Assembly (NCBI GenBank): GCA_021651055.1
Contig: JAJHOH010000001.1
Coordinates: 3,658,001-3,722,000 of the forward strand
Direction: 5' to 3'
Source: Candidatus Manganitrophus morganii
GTDB taxonomy: Bacteria; Nitrospirota; Nitrospiria; SBBL01; Manganitrophaceae
Length of the DNA stretch: 64,000 nt
In this document: one piece after another, positions 1-8,921 of the stretch
How positions within the stretch are numbered: position 1 is the first letter of the stretch
Layout of the letters: each line of letters starts with the position of its first letter
The notes under the pieces: generated by a model
What the model saw: only the letters and a program-made list of their open reading frames with translations
What the model was told of the DNA's origin: nothing
Database searches by the model: none
Made by a program: the position numbers and the translations under genes

Positions 1-423
1 TATTTTCTCAAGGAAGGAGGCTATGATATCGCCCTTCAGCATTTTGAGACGGCCAATGCCCTGAGTCCGGATAACGTTATTTTTCTAAACCTCCTCGGGG
101 TGGCTCACGGCCAGCTAAAGCAGGTGGAGCGATCGGAGGAATATTTCAAGCGGGCGCTCTCTCTGGACGCGCAATCCTTGGATGTTCAGAGAAACCTCGG
201 CATCCTTTATCTAGAGGAGAAGCGGTTTCAGGAGGCGGAAGGAGCCCTGTTGAAAGCGGCGATGCTTCAGCCCAAAAATGCGGAGACGAATTACCAATTA
301 GGGCTCCTCTATGAGGAAATGGGAAAGAAGGAAGAGGCCGCTTCTTATTTTGAACGAGCGATCGCAGCGTCTCCTGAATATAGAGATACCCGGAAACGAT
401 TGAATCAACTTCAATCATCATAA
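1..423 (+). CDS. TPR-repeat protein, 5' end outside window
   Basis: The frame is open from base 1, so the start lies to the left; only the last 140 codons are visible. They form about four tetratricopeptide repeats of the usual 34-residue spacing, with typical endings such as FKRALSLDAQ, LLKAAMLQPKN and YFERAIAASPEY. TPR arrays are protein-protein scaffolds. The gene runs into a GT2 glycosyltransferase gene after 10 bp, so it probably belongs to the polysaccharide locus, where TPR proteins often act in assembly or export. The GTG at 100 is internal and not the start. The true length and any signal peptide cannot be seen. Confidence 0.85.
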   Translation, partial: YFLKEGGYDIALQHFETANALSPDNVIFLNLLGVAHGQLKQVERSEEYFKRALSLDAQSLDVQRNLGILYLEEKRFQEAEGALLKAAMLQPKNAETNYQLGLLYEEMGKKEEAASYFERAIAASPEYRDTRKRLNQLQSS

Positions 424-433
424 GGGAAAAGGA

Positions 434-1384
434 ATGCTTGAAAATCAACGGATCGGGGTGGTCGTCCCGGCCCATAATGAGGAGAGGCTGATCGGGCAGG
501 TATTAGAGACGATCCCTTCTTATGTGGATCGGGTGTTCATTGTGGACGATTTCAGCACCGATCGAACGGTGGAAATCGTCAAAGGATATGTGCAGAGGGC
601 GCCTTATCGATTCACATTGATCCAGCACGCTCAAAATCAAGGGGTGGGCGCCGCCATCGTGACCGGCTATAAAAGCGCGACGGATGAAAAGATCGACGTG
701 GTTGCGGTGATGGCGGGCGACGCGCAAATGGATCCGGCCGATTTAGTCCGTGTCGTCTCTCCGATTCTTCGCGGCGAATCGGATTACGTGAAGGGAAATC
801 GACTGTTCCGTGGGGAGTCCTGGAAAATGATTCCGCATCATCGATACTTGGGGAATTCGATCCTTTCGCTCTTGACGAAGATCGCGTCGGGCTACTGGCA
901 TATTGCAGATTCTCAGTCGGGGTACACCGCCATCTCCTTGACCGCGCTCCGCGCGCTGGATCTGGACAGCATCTACCAGCGATACGGCATGCCGAATGAT
1001 CTGCTGATTACGCTGAATATTAATAATTTCCGAGTGAAGGATATCTCCGTTCGTCCGATCTATAACATCGGCGAGAAATCGGGAATCCGGCTTTGGAAGG
1101 TCATTCCGACCATCAGCTGGTTGCTGGTGAAAGGATTTTTTAAACGGATGGTCGAGAAGTACATCATCCGCGATTTTCATCCGCTGGTCTTCTTTTATTT
1201 TCTCGGGATTTGCCTCACCCCTTCCGGGGTATTGTTGGGACTCTACTTATTTTCATTGCGAGTGATGGGGCATGGTGTCACCGCGACCAGCGCCCTCTTT
1301 TCCGCCTTTTTAATTATTTCCGGGCTCCAGTCGCTTTTCTTCGCAATGTGGTTTGATATGGAGTATAACAAACATCTGAAGTGA
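434..1384 (+). CDS. Family 2 glycosyltransferase with C-terminal membrane anchor (DPM/GtrB-like)
   Basis: This 316-aa protein has an N-terminal GT-A domain: VVPAHNEE near residue 10, VDDFSTD near 38 and the acidic AGDAQMDP near 94, matching the nucleotide-sugar and metal-binding sites of GT2 dolichyl-phosphate-mannose-synthase-like enzymes. The last 75 residues contain two hydrophobic segments (about 247-275 and 282-305), an arrangement typical of enzymes that load a sugar onto polyprenyl phosphate at the membrane. ATG 434 follows a purine-rich AAGGGAAAAGGA. It sits between the TPR gene and a GT4 gene with very short gaps, so it is probably co-transcribed. The sugar and acceptor cannot be told from sequence. 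Confidence 0.88.
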   Translation: MLENQRIGVVVPAHNEERLIGQVLETIPSYVDRVFIVDDFSTDRTVEIVKGYVQRAPYRFTLIQHAQNQGVGAAIVTGYKSATDEKIDVVAVMAGDAQMDPADLVRVVSPILRGESDYVKGNRLFRGESWKMIPHHRYLGNSILSLLTKIASGYWHIADSQSGYTAISLTALRALDLDSIYQRYGMPNDLLITLNINNFRVKDISVRPIYNIGEKSGIRLWKVIPTISWLLVKGFFKRMVEKYIIRDFHPLVFFYFLGICLTPSGVLLGLYLFSLRVMGHGVTATSALFSAFLIISGLQSLFFAMWFDMEYNKHLK

Positions 1385-1388
1385 AATT

Positions 1389-2585
1389 GTGAATGTGAAA
1401 GTTTGTCTGCTCACGACATCATTCCCGCGCTCGAAGGAGGATCATTCGGGCATTTTTGTTTCACGTCTCTGTCGTGCTTTGGTTTCATCCGGCATCCGCG
1501 TTGACGTCGTCGCACCGGGTCATGAAGCGACCCCTGATTCCGAGATGATCGCTGGATGCCGTGTTTATCGATTCTCTTATTTTTTCCCACAGAAATGGCA
1601 GCGGCTGGCCTATGGACCGGGCGGCATTCCGGGTAATTTAAACAGAAGCCCCTGGCGTCTCATCCAACTTCCTTTCTTTCTCTTGGCGTTTTTGTTCAAG
1701 GCCGTGAAGGTTGCAAGAGGAGCGGACTTAATCCATGCCCAATGGATTCCCTCCGGGTTTATCGCGTGGGTCGTCAGCGTCTTTCGGGGAATTCCTTTCG
1801 TCGTCACCCTGCGCGGGAGCGATGCGCTTTATGCGCGAAGGAGCGGTTTTTTATCCGCGGCTTCTCTCTGGATTTTGAAGCGGGCGGCCGCCGTAACGAC
1901 GGTGAATAAAGAACTTCGTGCGTGGCTGATCACCTGCGGCCTTCCGCAGGACCGGGTTGTATTCGTCCGAAATGGCGTCGATCTGGAATCCGAGAGACGA
2001 GACGGAGAAGCGTCCCCCTTTTACCGGATGCTTTTTGTGGGAAATTTCATCCCTGTGAAAGGGATTCGATACCTCATTGAGGCTTTTTCAAAAGTGATCC
2101 GTTCCGAGAGCAACCTTCGCCTGACACTGATCGGGGAGGGGGAGGAGAGACCCGCCCTGGAGCGGCAGATCAAAGAAAACGGGATGGATGCGTTTGTGGA
2201 ATTTGTCGGGATGCAGCCTCCGGAGGAGATCCAAAACTGGATGAGTCGATCCGATTGCCTGGTTCTTCCCAGTCTCTCGGAAGGAACTCCCAATGTCGTT
2301 TTGGAAGCGATGGCGTGTGGGATCCCGGTCGTGGCGTCGGATCTTCCCGGCATACGGGAAGTGGTCCGAGACGGGGCGACCGGATTGTTGACAAAGCCTC
2401 ATGATCCGGAAGATTTGGCCGAGAAACTTTTGAAGCTGATTCGGGATCGATCCCTTTCCGAAGAAATGGGGAAAAGAGGGCGGGAGGCAATTGGTGAGAT
2501 GGGCCTGGACTGGGAAGCGGTTGCCGGGCGTTATCGAGAGGTCTACGAGCGGGTATGTGCGGGATCGCGGGAATCTTCAATTTAA
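1389..2585 (+). CDS. Family 4 (GT-B) glycosyltransferase
   Basis: This 398-aa protein starts at GTG 1389, five bases after the previous stop; GTG 1395 is an alternative. The N-terminal half has the donor-side loop HAQWIPSG and TLRGSDA. The C-terminal half has the GT4 signature, with SLSEGTPNVVLEAMACGIP carrying the E-x7-E pair that binds the nucleotide-sugar donor, and FVGNFIPVKGIRYLIEA at the start of the second Rossmann domain. It is probably a cytoplasmic, membrane-associated enzyme adding one sugar to a lipid-linked repeat unit. It overlaps the asparagine-synthetase-like gene by 31 bp. Donor and linkage are unknown. Confidence 0.9.
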   Translation: MNVKVCLLTTSFPRSKEDHSGIFVSRLCRALVSSGIRVDVVAPGHEATPDSEMIAGCRVYRFSYFFPQKWQRLAYGPGGIPGNLNRSPWRLIQLPFFLLAFLFKAVKVARGADLIHAQWIPSGFIAWVVSVFRGIPFVVTLRGSDALYARRSGFLSAASLWILKRAAAVTTVNKELRAWLITCGLPQDRVVFVRNGVDLESERRDGEASPFYRMLFVGNFIPVKGIRYLIEAFSKVIRSESNLRLTLIGEGEERPALERQIKENGMDAFVEFVGMQPPEEIQNWMSRSDCLVLPSLSEGTPNVVLEAMACGIPVVASDLPGIREVVRDGATGLLTKPHDPEDLAEKLLKLIRDRSLSEEMGKRGREAIGEMGLDWEAVAGRYREVYERVCAGSRESSI

Positions 2586-4420
2586 ACGGAAGACCGGTCG
2601 AGCAGGCTGAACTCGCTGCGATGACGGAGCGGCTTCGGCATCGCGGTCCCGACGGCTGGGGGCATTATCTTAGCGGGCCGGTCGGCCTCGGACAGACGCG
2701 GTTGGCCGTGATCGACCTGGAAGGGGGAAAGCAGCCGATCTACAATGAGGACAAGACGGTGGTAACCGTCTTCAATGGAGAGATCTATAATTTTCAAGAG
2801 ATCAAGCGGGACCTCGAAGCGGCCGGACATGTTTTTAGCACCCACAGCGATACGGAGGTCATTGTTCATCAGTACGAGAAAGAGGGAATCAATGGTGTTC
2901 AACGATTCCGGGGGATGTTCGCTTTTGCTTTGTGGGATCAACATCGAAAGAAACTCCTCCTTGTAAGGGATCGTGTCGGCAAGAAGCCGCTCTATTACTC
3001 CATCGATAAAGACCGATTGATCTTCGGATCGGAGATCAAGGCGCTGTTGGCGGTCGGAGGGGGCGGCCCTTTGAACTATCCCGCCCTAGATCTTTTTTTC
3101 AAGTATCAATTCATCCCCGGGCCAGAGACGATCTATCAAAACATCCGCTCGCTTCCCCCCGCGCATTGCCTGAGCATCGATACACAGGGTGTGGAGATCA
3201 AACGTTTCTGGGAAGCGCCTTACCCGTCGCACGAAAGAATCTCTGAAGAGGAGCATGTCGCGTCGCTCCGTCAGGCGCTTGAAGAGGCCGTTCACTTAAG
3301 GCTCATCAGCGATGTCCCCTTGGGCGCTTTTTTAAGCGGAGGAATCGACTCTTCGATTATTGTCGGGTTGATGAAAAAAAAGGGGATGGAACGGATAAAG
3401 ACCTTCTCGATCGGATTCAAAGAGGCAAGTTTTGATGAGAGCCCCTTTGCCGAACAGGTCGCCCGATTCTTCCAAACCGAGCATCAGAACCACACGCTGG
3501 AGGTTCAGATCGAGGAGCTCTTGCCGAAGCTGGTCGATCATTTCGATCAGCCCTTCGGAGATTCTTCCGCGATGGCCGTCTATCAATTGTCCGAGGCGAC
3601 AAGACGTTCGGTGACCGTGGCCCTCTCAGGCGATGGGAGTGATGAGATTTTTGCCGGCTATCGAAGATACGTCGCCAGGAAGCTCCTCAAATACTACTGG
3701 ATTCTTCCGAAAAAACTTCGGCAAAGAGGGATCGAGCCCCTTCTGTCCCTCTTCCCGGAATCGACCGTTTATTATGATCGTAGTCTTATCCGCCAGCTTC
3801 ATCTTCTGATCGGCGCCTCGCAGCGATTGGAAGCGGATCCCCTGGAACTTCTTCCCACCACATTTTCCCAACAGGAGCGCGATTGCCTTTATCGCCAACG
3901 GATGAAAACCGAGCTCAAAACATCGGAAAAAGATCAACCCCATCAGCTCGCGGATCGTTATTCAACTTTGGATGAGATTTCCCAGATGATGTGGGTCGAT
4001 TTTCATACCTACTTGCCGGATGACATTCTCGTCAAGGTGGATCGGATGAGCATGGCGCACGGGTTGGAAGTCCGATCTCCGTTTTTGGATCAGAAGGTAG
4101 TTGAATCGGTGATGAAAATGCCGATCGGCTTAAAGTTAAAAGGCTTCGAGACAAAGTCGATTTTAAGAAAAGCGTTTCGGGATTTGCTCCCTGCGCAGAT
4201 TACGCAGCGGAAAAAACACGGCTTTATGATTCCATTGGGGGATTGGTTCAAGGCGGGGCTGAAAGGTTTTATTCGCGATGTCCTGCTCAAACAGGACAGA
4301 GAAGGTCTATTCGATCTTTCCTATATCGAGCGGCTCTGCGCCGAGCATCGGAAAGGGTTTCGAGATCATAGCCAGAAACTCTGGCTGTTGCTGGTTTTCC
4401 GCTTGTGGGAGGAGCGGTGA
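2555..4420 (+). CDS. asnB: Asparagine synthase (glutamine-hydrolysing)-like amidotransferase, copy 1
   Basis: This 621-aa protein begins MCGIAGIF, so Cys2 becomes the N-terminal nucleophile of a class II glutaminase. RHRGPDGWG and FNGEIYNF follow as expected. The C-terminal synthetase domain has the PP-loop SGGIDSS near residue 262 and the later LSGDGSDEIFAGYRRY motif. Family chemistry is ATP-dependent amidation of a carboxylate with glutamine-derived ammonia. Copies inside polysaccharide loci often amidate sugar acids or have unknown acceptors, so asparagine need not be the product. The ATG lies within the preceding GT gene and was chosen because only it exposes Cys2. A second copy lies at 15523. 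Confidence 0.92.
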   Translation: MCGIAGIFNLNGRPVEQAELAAMTERLRHRGPDGWGHYLSGPVGLGQTRLAVIDLEGGKQPIYNEDKTVVTVFNGEIYNFQEIKRDLEAAGHVFSTHSDTEVIVHQYEKEGINGVQRFRGMFAFALWDQHRKKLLLVRDRVGKKPLYYSIDKDRLIFGSEIKALLAVGGGGPLNYPALDLFFKYQFIPGPETIYQNIRSLPPAHCLSIDTQGVEIKRFWEAPYPSHERISEEEHVASLRQALEEAVHLRLISDVPLGAFLSGGIDSSIIVGLMKKKGMERIKTFSIGFKEASFDESPFAEQVARFFQTEHQNHTLEVQIEELLPKLVDHFDQPFGDSSAMAVYQLSEATRRSVTVALSGDGSDEIFAGYRRYVARKLLKYYWILPKKLRQRGIEPLLSLFPESTVYYDRSLIRQLHLLIGASQRLEADPLELLPTTFSQQERDCLYRQRMKTELKTSEKDQPHQLADRYSTLDEISQMMWVDFHTYLPDDILVKVDRMSMAHGLEVRSPFLDQKVVESVMKMPIGLKLKGFETKSILRKAFRDLLPAQITQRKKHGFMIPLGDWFKAGLKGFIRDVLLKQDREGLFDLSYIERLCAEHRKGFRDHSQKLWLLLVFRLWEER

Positions 4421-5559
4421 GTCTCCAGGGGAAAAAGATCTTATCGATCTACTACAAACACAAGCCGGGCGGATTGTGCAAAAGACTCTATATGATGTTC
4501 AACGCCCTGACGGAGGGGGGTGGAGAGGTTCACTACATCGCGGTGGAGCCTTATCCGATCTCGCATGCCAAGGTCATCCCCCATCTTCTCTGGACCCCTT
4601 TCCATCGGACGGAGGGGGTCTTATTCTGGATTTACTTTATTGCGACGGCTCCTTTTTACGCCCTTTGGATCGGTTATCGGTTCAAAGTGGACATTGTCTC
4701 CGTCTTCGGCGCCGTGTACGGTTTTCTCGCTTTGCTTCTGAAGGGATTGTTCGGAAAACCGATCCTAACCTTTGTTCGATCCGATCCGTATGAAGTGAAT
4801 CGCTTGTTGCGGCGTCCCCCCTTCCTGCTGCTTCTGGAGGATCTGCTTGCGCGTATCGGTTTGAAATACTCGGACAGAATTATCACCGTCAATGATCGTT
4901 TGAGAGAGATCATTTCGTCGCGATATCGGATCAGTCCGGAAAAAATAAGCGTGTTGACGAACCATATTCAGTCTCGCCCGGAGCGTTTTTTGCCGATCGA
5001 TCTCTGTCGCAAGGAGCTGGGGCTCAACAGTGAAGATTTTGTCGTCATCACCGCCTCTGTCCTGGATCAGAGAAAAAATGTGGAGATCCTCATCCGGTCC
5101 GGCGCCTTCTTAACGGCGCCCGCCGTTTTCCTCATCGTCGGGGATGGCCCGGAGAAGCGGCGTCTGCAGCAGCTGGCCGAAGAGGCGAACGGAAAGGCGA
5201 GGTTCGTTTTTTCCGGTTGGCAAGGGGATCTCTCCCCTTTTTTTGGCGCGGCCGATCTGTTTGTGACGACATCACAACACGAAGGGTGTTCAAACTCCCT
5301 CCTCGAGGCGCTTGCTTGGGATCTTCCCTGCCTGGCAAGCGATCTTCCCGAAATCAGAGAAGTCCTCCCATCCGAGCGCCTTCTCTTTCGGCCGAATGAC
5401 GCAGCAGCGCTGGCCGAAAAAATATCGAGGGCGGTCCTGGATCAATCGAGTTTGGAACAGATGAGGAAAGCCTGTGCGGAGGCGAGAGAAAAGCTTCGTT
5501 TTGATTGGGATAAAGCGGTCATCCATCTTCATGAAGCGGCCTTCCATCGAGCGGCTTGA
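4417..5559 (+). CDS. Family 4 (GT-B) glycosyltransferase
   Basis: I place the start at GTG 4417, whose GTGA overlaps the upstream stop and which follows GGGAGGAG at 4407-4414; an in-frame GTG at 4405 lacks that site. The protein is then 380 aa. The C-terminal domain shows the GT4 donor site [19 protein letters not shown] with the paired glutamates, then [10 protein letters not shown]; the N-terminal domain has a hydrophobic stretch near residues 65-85 that may contact the membrane. It is probably a repeat-unit glycosyltransferase translationally coupled to the AsnB-like gene. Specificity is unknown. Confidence 0.87.
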   Translation: MSLQGKKILSIYYKHKPGGLCKRLYMMFNALTEGGGEVHYIAVEPYPISHAKVIPHLLWTPFHRTEGVLFWIYFIATAPFYALWIGYRFKVDIVSVFGAVYGFLALLLKGLFGKPILTFVRSDPYEVNRLLRRPPFLLLLEDLLARIGLKYSDRIITVNDRLREIISSRYRISPEKISVLTNHIQSRPERFLPIDLCRKELGLNSEDFVVITASVLDQRKNVEILIRSGAFLTAPAVFLIVGDGPEKRRLQQLAEEANGKARFVFSGWQGDLSPFFGAADLFVTTSQHEGCSNSLLEALAWDLPCLASDLPEIREVLPSERLLFRPNDAAALAEKISRAVLDQSSLEQMRKACAEAREKLRFDWDKAVIHLHEAAFHRAA

Positions 5560-5575
5560 GGGTGGCGAGGAATTC

Positions 5576-5603
5576 CCGACGCATCGTTGTAGCGGTGCGT
5601 CGG
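5576..5603 (+). other. Intercistronic stem-loop before the SDR gene
   Basis: CCGACGCA (5576-5583) and TGCGTCGG (5596-5603) form a perfect 8-bp stem with a 12-base loop in the 71-bp gap between the GT4 and SDR genes. No T-run follows, so it is not an intrinsic terminator. It could stabilise or process the mRNA, but that is only a guess. Confidence 0.4.
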
Positions 5604-5630
5604 AGAAATGAGGAGACGGGAGAATGCGCG

Positions 5631-6584
5631 ATGATTACGAATAAAAAAATCTTCATCACAGGGGGCGCCGGTTTTATTGCGAACACCCTCATTTCCAGGC
5701 TGGTCGCCGAGAACGAGATTCGGGTGTATGATAACTTCCATCGAGATACGTTGTCGACCAGTCTCCATGCAGGCCATAAAAACATCACCGTCTCGAAAGG
5801 GGATGTCTTAGACTACGATCGCGTCTTGGAGTGTATGAAGGGGGCCGACATCGTGGTTCATGCGGCCGCCATCGCCGGAATCGATACGGTGATCAAGAGC
5901 CCCACCAAGACAATGAAAGTGAATATGCTCGGCACCGCCAATGTTCTTGAGGCGGCCCATCAGAATCGCGTCAGGGACCGGGTCGTCGATTTCTCCACAT
6001 CCGAGGTTTTCGGCAGCATGGCATTCAAAGCGACGGAAGATCGGGAGACCGTGGCGGGGAGCGCCGGAGAGGCGAGGTGGACCTATGCGGTGAGCAAGCT
6101 GGCCGGTGAGCATCTCGCCGTCGCCTATTTTAGGGAGTTCGGTTTGCCGATCGTCTCCGTCAGGCCGTTTAACGTCTATGGCCCCGGGCAGACGGGGGAG
6201 AGCGCCATGCAGGTCTTCATTAAAAAAGCATTGAAGAATGAAGATCTGCACATCCACGGGGATGGGAGTCAGATTCGGGCCTGGTGTTATGTCGATGATT
6301 TCGTCGACTGCCTCATCGAATGTCTCGAAAATCCGAAAGCGGTCGGTGAGTCGTTCAACATTGGAAATGCAAGGGCCGTGGTGACGACCTATGGATTGGC
6401 GCAAACGATCTGTCGTGTTTTGGGATCGAACTCTAAAATTCTGTTTAAGCCGGCGCTTTCCGCCGAGGTCGAGCTGAGGGTCCCTTCCGTCGAGAAGTCC
6501 TATCAACTGTTAGGCTTCAGAGCCAAGATCAACATGGACGAGGGAATCATCAAAACGGCGGAGTGGATCAAAGGACATTTATGA
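5631..6584 (+). CDS. NAD-dependent nucleotide-sugar epimerase/dehydratase (extended SDR)
   Basis: The start is set at ATG 5631 because [16 protein letters not shown] places the NAD-binding GGAGFIA at the N-terminus, and GGGAG lies 8 bases upstream; the frame is open further upstream but gives no domain. The protein is 317 aa. It has FSTSEVFG with the active-site Ser/Thr and the Y-x3-K pair in [11 protein letters not shown], followed by [10 protein letters not shown], as in UDP-sugar 4-epimerases and related dehydratases. It should modify the sugar ring of a nucleotide-activated precursor in the cytoplasm. The DegT aminotransferase gene follows after 51 bp, suggesting a keto-sugar made or handled here is then aminated. 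Confidence 0.88.
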   Translation: MITNKKIFITGGAGFIANTLISRLVAENEIRVYDNFHRDTLSTSLHAGHKNITVSKGDVLDYDRVLECMKGADIVVHAAAIAGIDTVIKSPTKTMKVNMLGTANVLEAAHQNRVRDRVVDFSTSEVFGSMAFKATEDRETVAGSAGEARWTYAVSKLAGEHLAVAYFREFGLPIVSVRPFNVYGPGQTGESAMQVFIKKALKNEDLHIHGDGSQIRAWCYVDDFVDCLIECLENPKAVGESFNIGNARAVVTTYGLAQTICRVLGSNSKILFKPALSAEVELRVPSVEKSYQLLGFRAKINMDEGIIKTAEWIKGHL

Positions 6585-6635
6585 GTGTTCATGGGGAAGT
6601 TGGCGATCGACGTGATCAACCTCAGCGGGTGATGA

Positions 6636-7766
6636 ATGGATAGAGATCCGATTCGGTTGGTAAAACCGGATATTCCGGAAGAGGCCCTCCGGCGGGTGGC
6701 CGACGTCATCCGATCAGGCCGGCTGGTCCAGGGCGAGTATGTTCAGAAGTTCGAACTTGCCTTGCAAGATTATTTGGGAACCCGGAATGCCGTCGTTGTT
6801 TCGTCGGGGACCGCCGCCTTGCACCTCTCACTGATGGCGCTGGGTCTTCAGAGCGGCGATGAGGTGATCGTCCCCGCCTTTACTTTCCCTGCGACGGCCA
6901 ATGTGGTCGAAGTGATGGGAGGAAAGCCGGTCTTGGTCGACATCACCCTGGATGATTTCTGTATCGATACAGCGCAGATCGAAAAAGCGATCACGAAGAG
7001 AACAAAGGTGATTATGCCGGTGCACGAGTTCGGACAACCGGCGGAGATGGACCGGATCATGGCGATCGCCAGGAAGTATCGACTGGAGGTGATCGAAGAC
7101 GCGGCCTGTGCGCTGGGGGCGGAATTCAGCCATAAAAAGGTCGGGACGTTCGGGAGACTCGGCTGCTTCAGCTTGCATCCTCGAAAGATGATCACCACCG
7201 GTGAAGGGGGAGTCGTGATCACCGATGACGATGTTTTGGCCGAGAAGGTGAGATCGCTGAGGAATCATGGACTCTCTCCCAGCGGAAATGGATTTGATCT
7301 CATTTATGCCGGATTGAATTATCGAATGACCGACATTCAAGCGGCATTGGGGTTATCCCAATTGGGATCGATCGATGCGTTCGCTCAAGCCAGAGAGCAG
7401 GTGGCGCAGATGTATCAAGAACGGCTGACCGAGATCGGCTGGATAAAAATACCCTCCAGCTTTGAGAAGCGGAGATCCATTTACCAGACCTATCATTTGT
7501 TGCTCGATGAAAACATCCAGCGCGATTTCTTGATCACCTCCTTAAAACAGGAAGGGATTGAGACAAACTACGGCGCTTACGCATTGAATTGTCTCGGCTA
7601 CTATCAGCAAAAATATGGTTATACTGGAAAAGAGCATCGAAACGCCGTGAGGGCGTACAAGCAGGGACTGGCGTTGCCGATTGGAGCGCATGTCAGTAAA
7701 GACGGCATCGATTACATTGCCGGTACGCTGAAAAAAAAGGGAAGGCCCGCGGCAGATGGATTTTGA
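6636..7766 (+). CDS. DegT/DnrJ/EryC1/StrS-family PLP-dependent sugar aminotransferase
   Basis: This 376-aa enzyme fits the family length. The Schiff-base lysine is Lys184 in SLHPRKMITTGEGG; the phosphate-binding SSGTAALHLSL is near residue 52 and EDAACALGAE near 152. Such enzymes transfer an amino group from glutamate to a keto group of a nucleotide sugar. In this locus it may supply the 3-amino group needed before N-acetylation, the WbpE role, but the lysine motif looks more like uncharacterised or perosamine-synthase-type members, so that role is a hypothesis. It overlaps the next gene by 11 bp. The RBS is weak (AGCGGGTG). Confidence 0.9.
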   Translation: MDRDPIRLVKPDIPEEALRRVADVIRSGRLVQGEYVQKFELALQDYLGTRNAVVVSSGTAALHLSLMALGLQSGDEVIVPAFTFPATANVVEVMGGKPVLVDITLDDFCIDTAQIEKAITKRTKVIMPVHEFGQPAEMDRIMAIARKYRLEVIEDAACALGAEFSHKKVGTFGRLGCFSLHPRKMITTGEGGVVITDDDVLAEKVRSLRNHGLSPSGNGFDLIYAGLNYRMTDIQAALGLSQLGSIDAFAQAREQVAQMYQERLTEIGWIKIPSSFEKRRSIYQTYHLLLDENIQRDFLITSLKQEGIETNYGAYALNCLGYYQQKYGYTGKEHRNAVRAYKQGLALPIGAHVSKDGIDYIAGTLKKKGRPAADGF

Positions 7767-8325
7767 AAATCAGAAAAGACATGCCTCCCACGGGAGCGGT
7801 CAATTTAAAATCGAGTCGTTCAAGGAGATCGGGGAGAACGTCATTTTCGAGGAGGGGGTTCTTGTTTTTCATCCCGAGCAGATCCGCATCGGCAATAATG
7901 TCTATATCGGCCATCGGACGATCTTGAAGGGATATTATCAAAATGAGATCGTCATCGGAGACCATACCTGGATCGGCCAGAATTGCTTTTTTCACGGGGC
8001 GGGAGGAATTCGGATCGGGAAGGGGGTCGGGATTGGTCCGACGGTCCAGATCCTGACCTCGATGCACCGGTCGGAGGATCTTACAAAACCGGTCCTTGCT
8101 CACCCCCTTGAGTTCAAGCCGGTTGTCATCGAGGACGGCTCGGACATTGGAATCGGCTCCATTATTCTTCCCGGCATTCGGGTGGGGGAAGGGGCGATCG
8201 TGGGGGCAGGCTCGGTGGTGACGAAAGAGGTTCTTCCGTTTTGTATTGTCGCGGGGAATCCGGCAACGTTTCTGAGAAAGAGAGGAGCGTCGGATCGTGG
8301 CGCATCAGAAGATCGTCATCGTTGA
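7756..8325 (+). CDS. Left-handed beta-helix acyltransferase (hexapeptide repeat)
   Basis: This 189-aa protein consists mostly of hexapeptide repeats of the [LIV]-G-x4 type, for example IRIGNNVYIGHRT, IVIGDHTWIGQN and IRIGKGVGIG, ending in GAGSVVTKEVLPFCIVAGNPA, the usual C-terminal cap of trimeric sugar O- or N-acetyltransferases. The donor is probably acetyl-CoA. Lying directly after the aminotransferase, it could acetylate the new amino group or decorate a hydroxyl; sequence alone does not separate these. The start overlaps the upstream gene by 11 bp and the end overlaps hisH by 29 bp, so the genes are tightly coupled. Confidence 0.88.
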   Translation: MDFENQKRHASHGSGQFKIESFKEIGENVIFEEGVLVFHPEQIRIGNNVYIGHRTILKGYYQNEIVIGDHTWIGQNCFFHGAGGIRIGKGVGIGPTVQILTSMHRSEDLTKPVLAHPLEFKPVVIEDGSDIGIGSIILPGIRVGEGAIVGAGSVVTKEVLPFCIVAGNPATFLRKRGASDRGASEDRHR

Positions 8326-8920
8326 TTATGGGATGGGGAACTTGGGCTCCATCCAGAACATGCTCAAGCATCTCGGCGTCGAATCGGTGATCTCTTCTCA
8401 GATATCCGAGATTCAAGCGGCCGACAAATTGATCTTGTCGGGGGTCGGCGCTTTTGATACGGCGGTGAAGAATATTCACGAACGAAATCTGCTCCCGGCG
8501 CTCAATCACCGGGTCCTCAAAGAAAAGAAACCCGTTTTGGGGATCTGTTTGGGGATGCAGTTGCTGACGCAGCGGAGCGAGGAAGGAAAGCTCGCCGGTT
8601 TAGGATGGATCGAGGGGGAGACGATTCGATTCAAGTTGGATGGATCTCAAAAGCTCAAAGTCCCCCACATGGGGTGGAATCCGGTTGCGGTTCAGAAGGA
8701 GAGCCGGCTTTTTCAGGAGATGCCGGTGGAGCCCCGTTTCTATTTCGTTCACTCGTATCATGTGGTCTGCAGAAAAGAAGATACGCTCTGCGTGACGCAT
8801 CACGGCTACGACTTTGTCTCTGCGGTTGAGAAAGAAAATATTTACGGGACGCAATTTCATCCGGAGAAGAGCCATAAATTCGGACTCCGGCTGTTGAAAA
8901 ATTTTGCGGAGCGGGTCTGA
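8297..8920 (+). CDS. hisH: HisH-type glutamine amidotransferase of a sugar-amidination pathway
   Basis: This 207-aa class I glutaminase has an intact triad: Cys84 in GICLGMQLL, and His188 and Glu190 in GTQFHPEK. It should release ammonia from glutamine and pass it through its HisF partner. GTG 8297 was chosen because AGAGGAG lies 8 bases upstream and it leads into KIVIVDYGMGNLGS. Its neighbours are a HisF lacking a catalytic Asp and a WbpG-like ligase, with no other his genes, so it is best read as the HisH2/WbuY-type paralogue known from acetamidino-sugar (O-antigen) loci rather than the histidine enzyme. Confidence 0.9.
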   Translation: MAHQKIVIVDYGMGNLGSIQNMLKHLGVESVISSQISEIQAADKLILSGVGAFDTAVKNIHERNLLPALNHRVLKEKKPVLGICLGMQLLTQRSEEGKLAGLGWIEGETIRFKLDGSQKLKVPHMGWNPVAVQKESRLFQEMPVEPRFYFVHSYHVVCRKEDTLCVTHHGYDFVSAVEKENIYGTQFHPEKSHKFGLRLLKNFAERV

Positions 8921-8921
8921 C

